6,638 nucleotides of DNA, from assembly GCA_003170035.1 (NCBI GenBank), contig PMZX01000033.1:3119-9756 (forward strand), written 5' to 3'. Below are positions 6,118 through 6,638 of the stretch, one piece after another. The stretch's first letter is position 1; every line of letters starts with the position of its first letter. This DNA comes from Myxococcales bacterium. GTDB taxonomy: Bacteria; Myxococcota_A; Polyangia; Fen-1088. The position numbers and the translations under genes are program-made. The notes beneath the pieces were generated by a model. That model did not search any database, was not told the origin of the DNA, and worked only from the letters and a program-made list of their open reading frames with translations.

Positions 6118-6123
6118 ACAAGG

Positions 6124-6638
6124 GTGACACAGGTTCGCTCAGCCGACGGGACTGGTCGCGGGAGCACGCGGTGGGGCTTGCCCTTGTCGTTGGGCCTTTA
6201 TGCTCTGTGCGCGGCCTCGCTGGCCGGCGCGTGCCTGTATTTCTTTCTCGCGTACGTGCCCGGGCGGCGGGCGGAGGCCATCAAGGCGTGGCAGCAGGAA
6301 CTGCTGGTGCGGGCCGATCTGCACAAGATGACCCTGGACCACTGGGTCGCTGTCGGGATGGCGGACGCCGACATCCTGGCCGTCTACCCCACCCCACGTG
6401 CTTTGATTGCCGACCGCGAGGGGACTCCCACCGCGAGCCGCGCTGCGGACGCGGCGGCGCACCTACGCGAGGTCGCGGAGCGGTTCGCTCGTATGCGCGG
6501 CTACCACCGCTTCGTGCTGCTCGACGCCAACCTGCGTGTCATCGTCGGGGTGGGCGCGGCTGCTGAACTCGAGCGGCCCGACCTGCAAGCCGCCGCCGAG
6601 GTGCTGGCGCGGGGAAAGACGATAGTCGATTTCCACCG
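6124..6638 (+). CDS. Membrane-anchored sensor protein, N-terminal part only
   Basis: 171 codons are open from GTG at 6124 to the window edge. AGGAG at 6113-6117 lies 6 bases before the GTG, which fixes the start. A short basic N-terminus is followed by one clear membrane helix (about residues 19-44, GLPLSLGLYALCAASLAG onward), then a predicted periplasmic domain. Its first part is a long helix (AEAIKAWQQELLVRADLHKM, then LDHWVAVGMADADILAVYP). After it comes a helix (about 104-120) and a strand-turn-strand, YHRFVLLDANLRVIV (122-136). This helix plus VLLDxxxRV pattern is typical of PDC/Cache-like sensor domains of histidine kinases, diguanylate cyclases and chemoreceptors. The output domain lies beyond the window, so the class of protein cannot be told. 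It is divergent from the peptide operon and shares its upstream region. Whether it belongs to the same pathway is unknown. Confidence 0.82.
   Translation, partial: MTQVRSADGTGRGSTRWGLPLSLGLYALCAASLAGACLYFFLAYVPGRRAEAIKAWQQELLVRADLHKMTLDHWVAVGMADADILAVYPTPRALIADREGTPTASRAADAAAHLREVAERFARMRGYHRFVLLDANLRVIVGVGAAAELERPDLQAAAEVLARGKTIVDFH

Larger units (their letters stand above)
5531..6123. other. Divergent intergenic region, 593 bases
   Basis: I see no credible gene here. From left to right it holds the peptide ribosome site, the sigma-54-like element, the GGATCC palindromes, the REP-like pair A/B, a stretch without obvious signals (5820-5925), the REP-like block C/D, and the leader of the right-hand gene. 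That leader contains GCCGGC-N6-GCCGGC at 6067-6084 of unknown meaning. No convincing sigma-70 promoter was found for the plus-strand gene. Confidence 0.7.

Overview
The window is GC-rich DNA with high GC at third codon positions and tightly packed genes. It carries GTAG-headed short palindromes of the REP type common in Gammaproteobacteria, together with an NtrB-like histidine kinase. A gammaproteobacterium or similar GC-rich proteobacterium is my best guess. This is an inference; no rRNA or tRNA is present to test it.

Layout. A leftward (minus-strand) operon of four genes fills positions 1-5530, read from high to low coordinates: (1) a 103-residue peptide without recognised homology, behind a strong ribosome binding site (5219-5530); (2) a 320-residue all-alpha class I isoprenyl synthase/transferase-like protein (4193-5155); (3) a 620-residue S8 (subtilisin-fold) peptidase-like protein without a signal peptide (2334-4196), overlapping gene 2 by 4 bases; (4) a large polytopic sensor histidine kinase that starts 9 bases after gene 3 and runs off the left edge (774 residues visible). 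A 63-base gap with a strong stem-loop separates genes 1 and 2. To the right, a 593-base non-coding region (5531-6123) holds a sigma-54-like promoter candidate, paired GGATCC-centred palindromes and a cluster of REP-like palindromes. A divergent plus-strand gene for a membrane-anchored sensor protein starts at 6124 and runs off the right edge.

How the genes may work together. Small peptide, DDxxD-type isoprenyl enzyme and a roughly 770-residue sensor kinase with many N-terminal membrane helices match the parts list of the ComQXPA quorum-sensing system of Bacillus: ComX is the peptide prenylated on tryptophan, ComQ the isoprenyltransferase and ComP the kinase. The candidate peptide has a Trp seven residues from its C-terminal end. 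The kinase carries a PDZ-like segment in its predicted first periplasmic loop. An intracellular subtilase sits in the same operon and could trim the precursor. My main hypothesis is therefore a ComQXP-like, prenylated-peptide signalling system in a GC-rich, probably Gram-negative bacterium. It differs from the known system in gene order, in the extra peptidase, in having a HisKA/NtrB-type rather than HisKA_3-type kinase core, and possibly in sigma-54 control. Peptide modification, cleavage and kinase activation are inferred from family resemblance and gene order, not seen directly.
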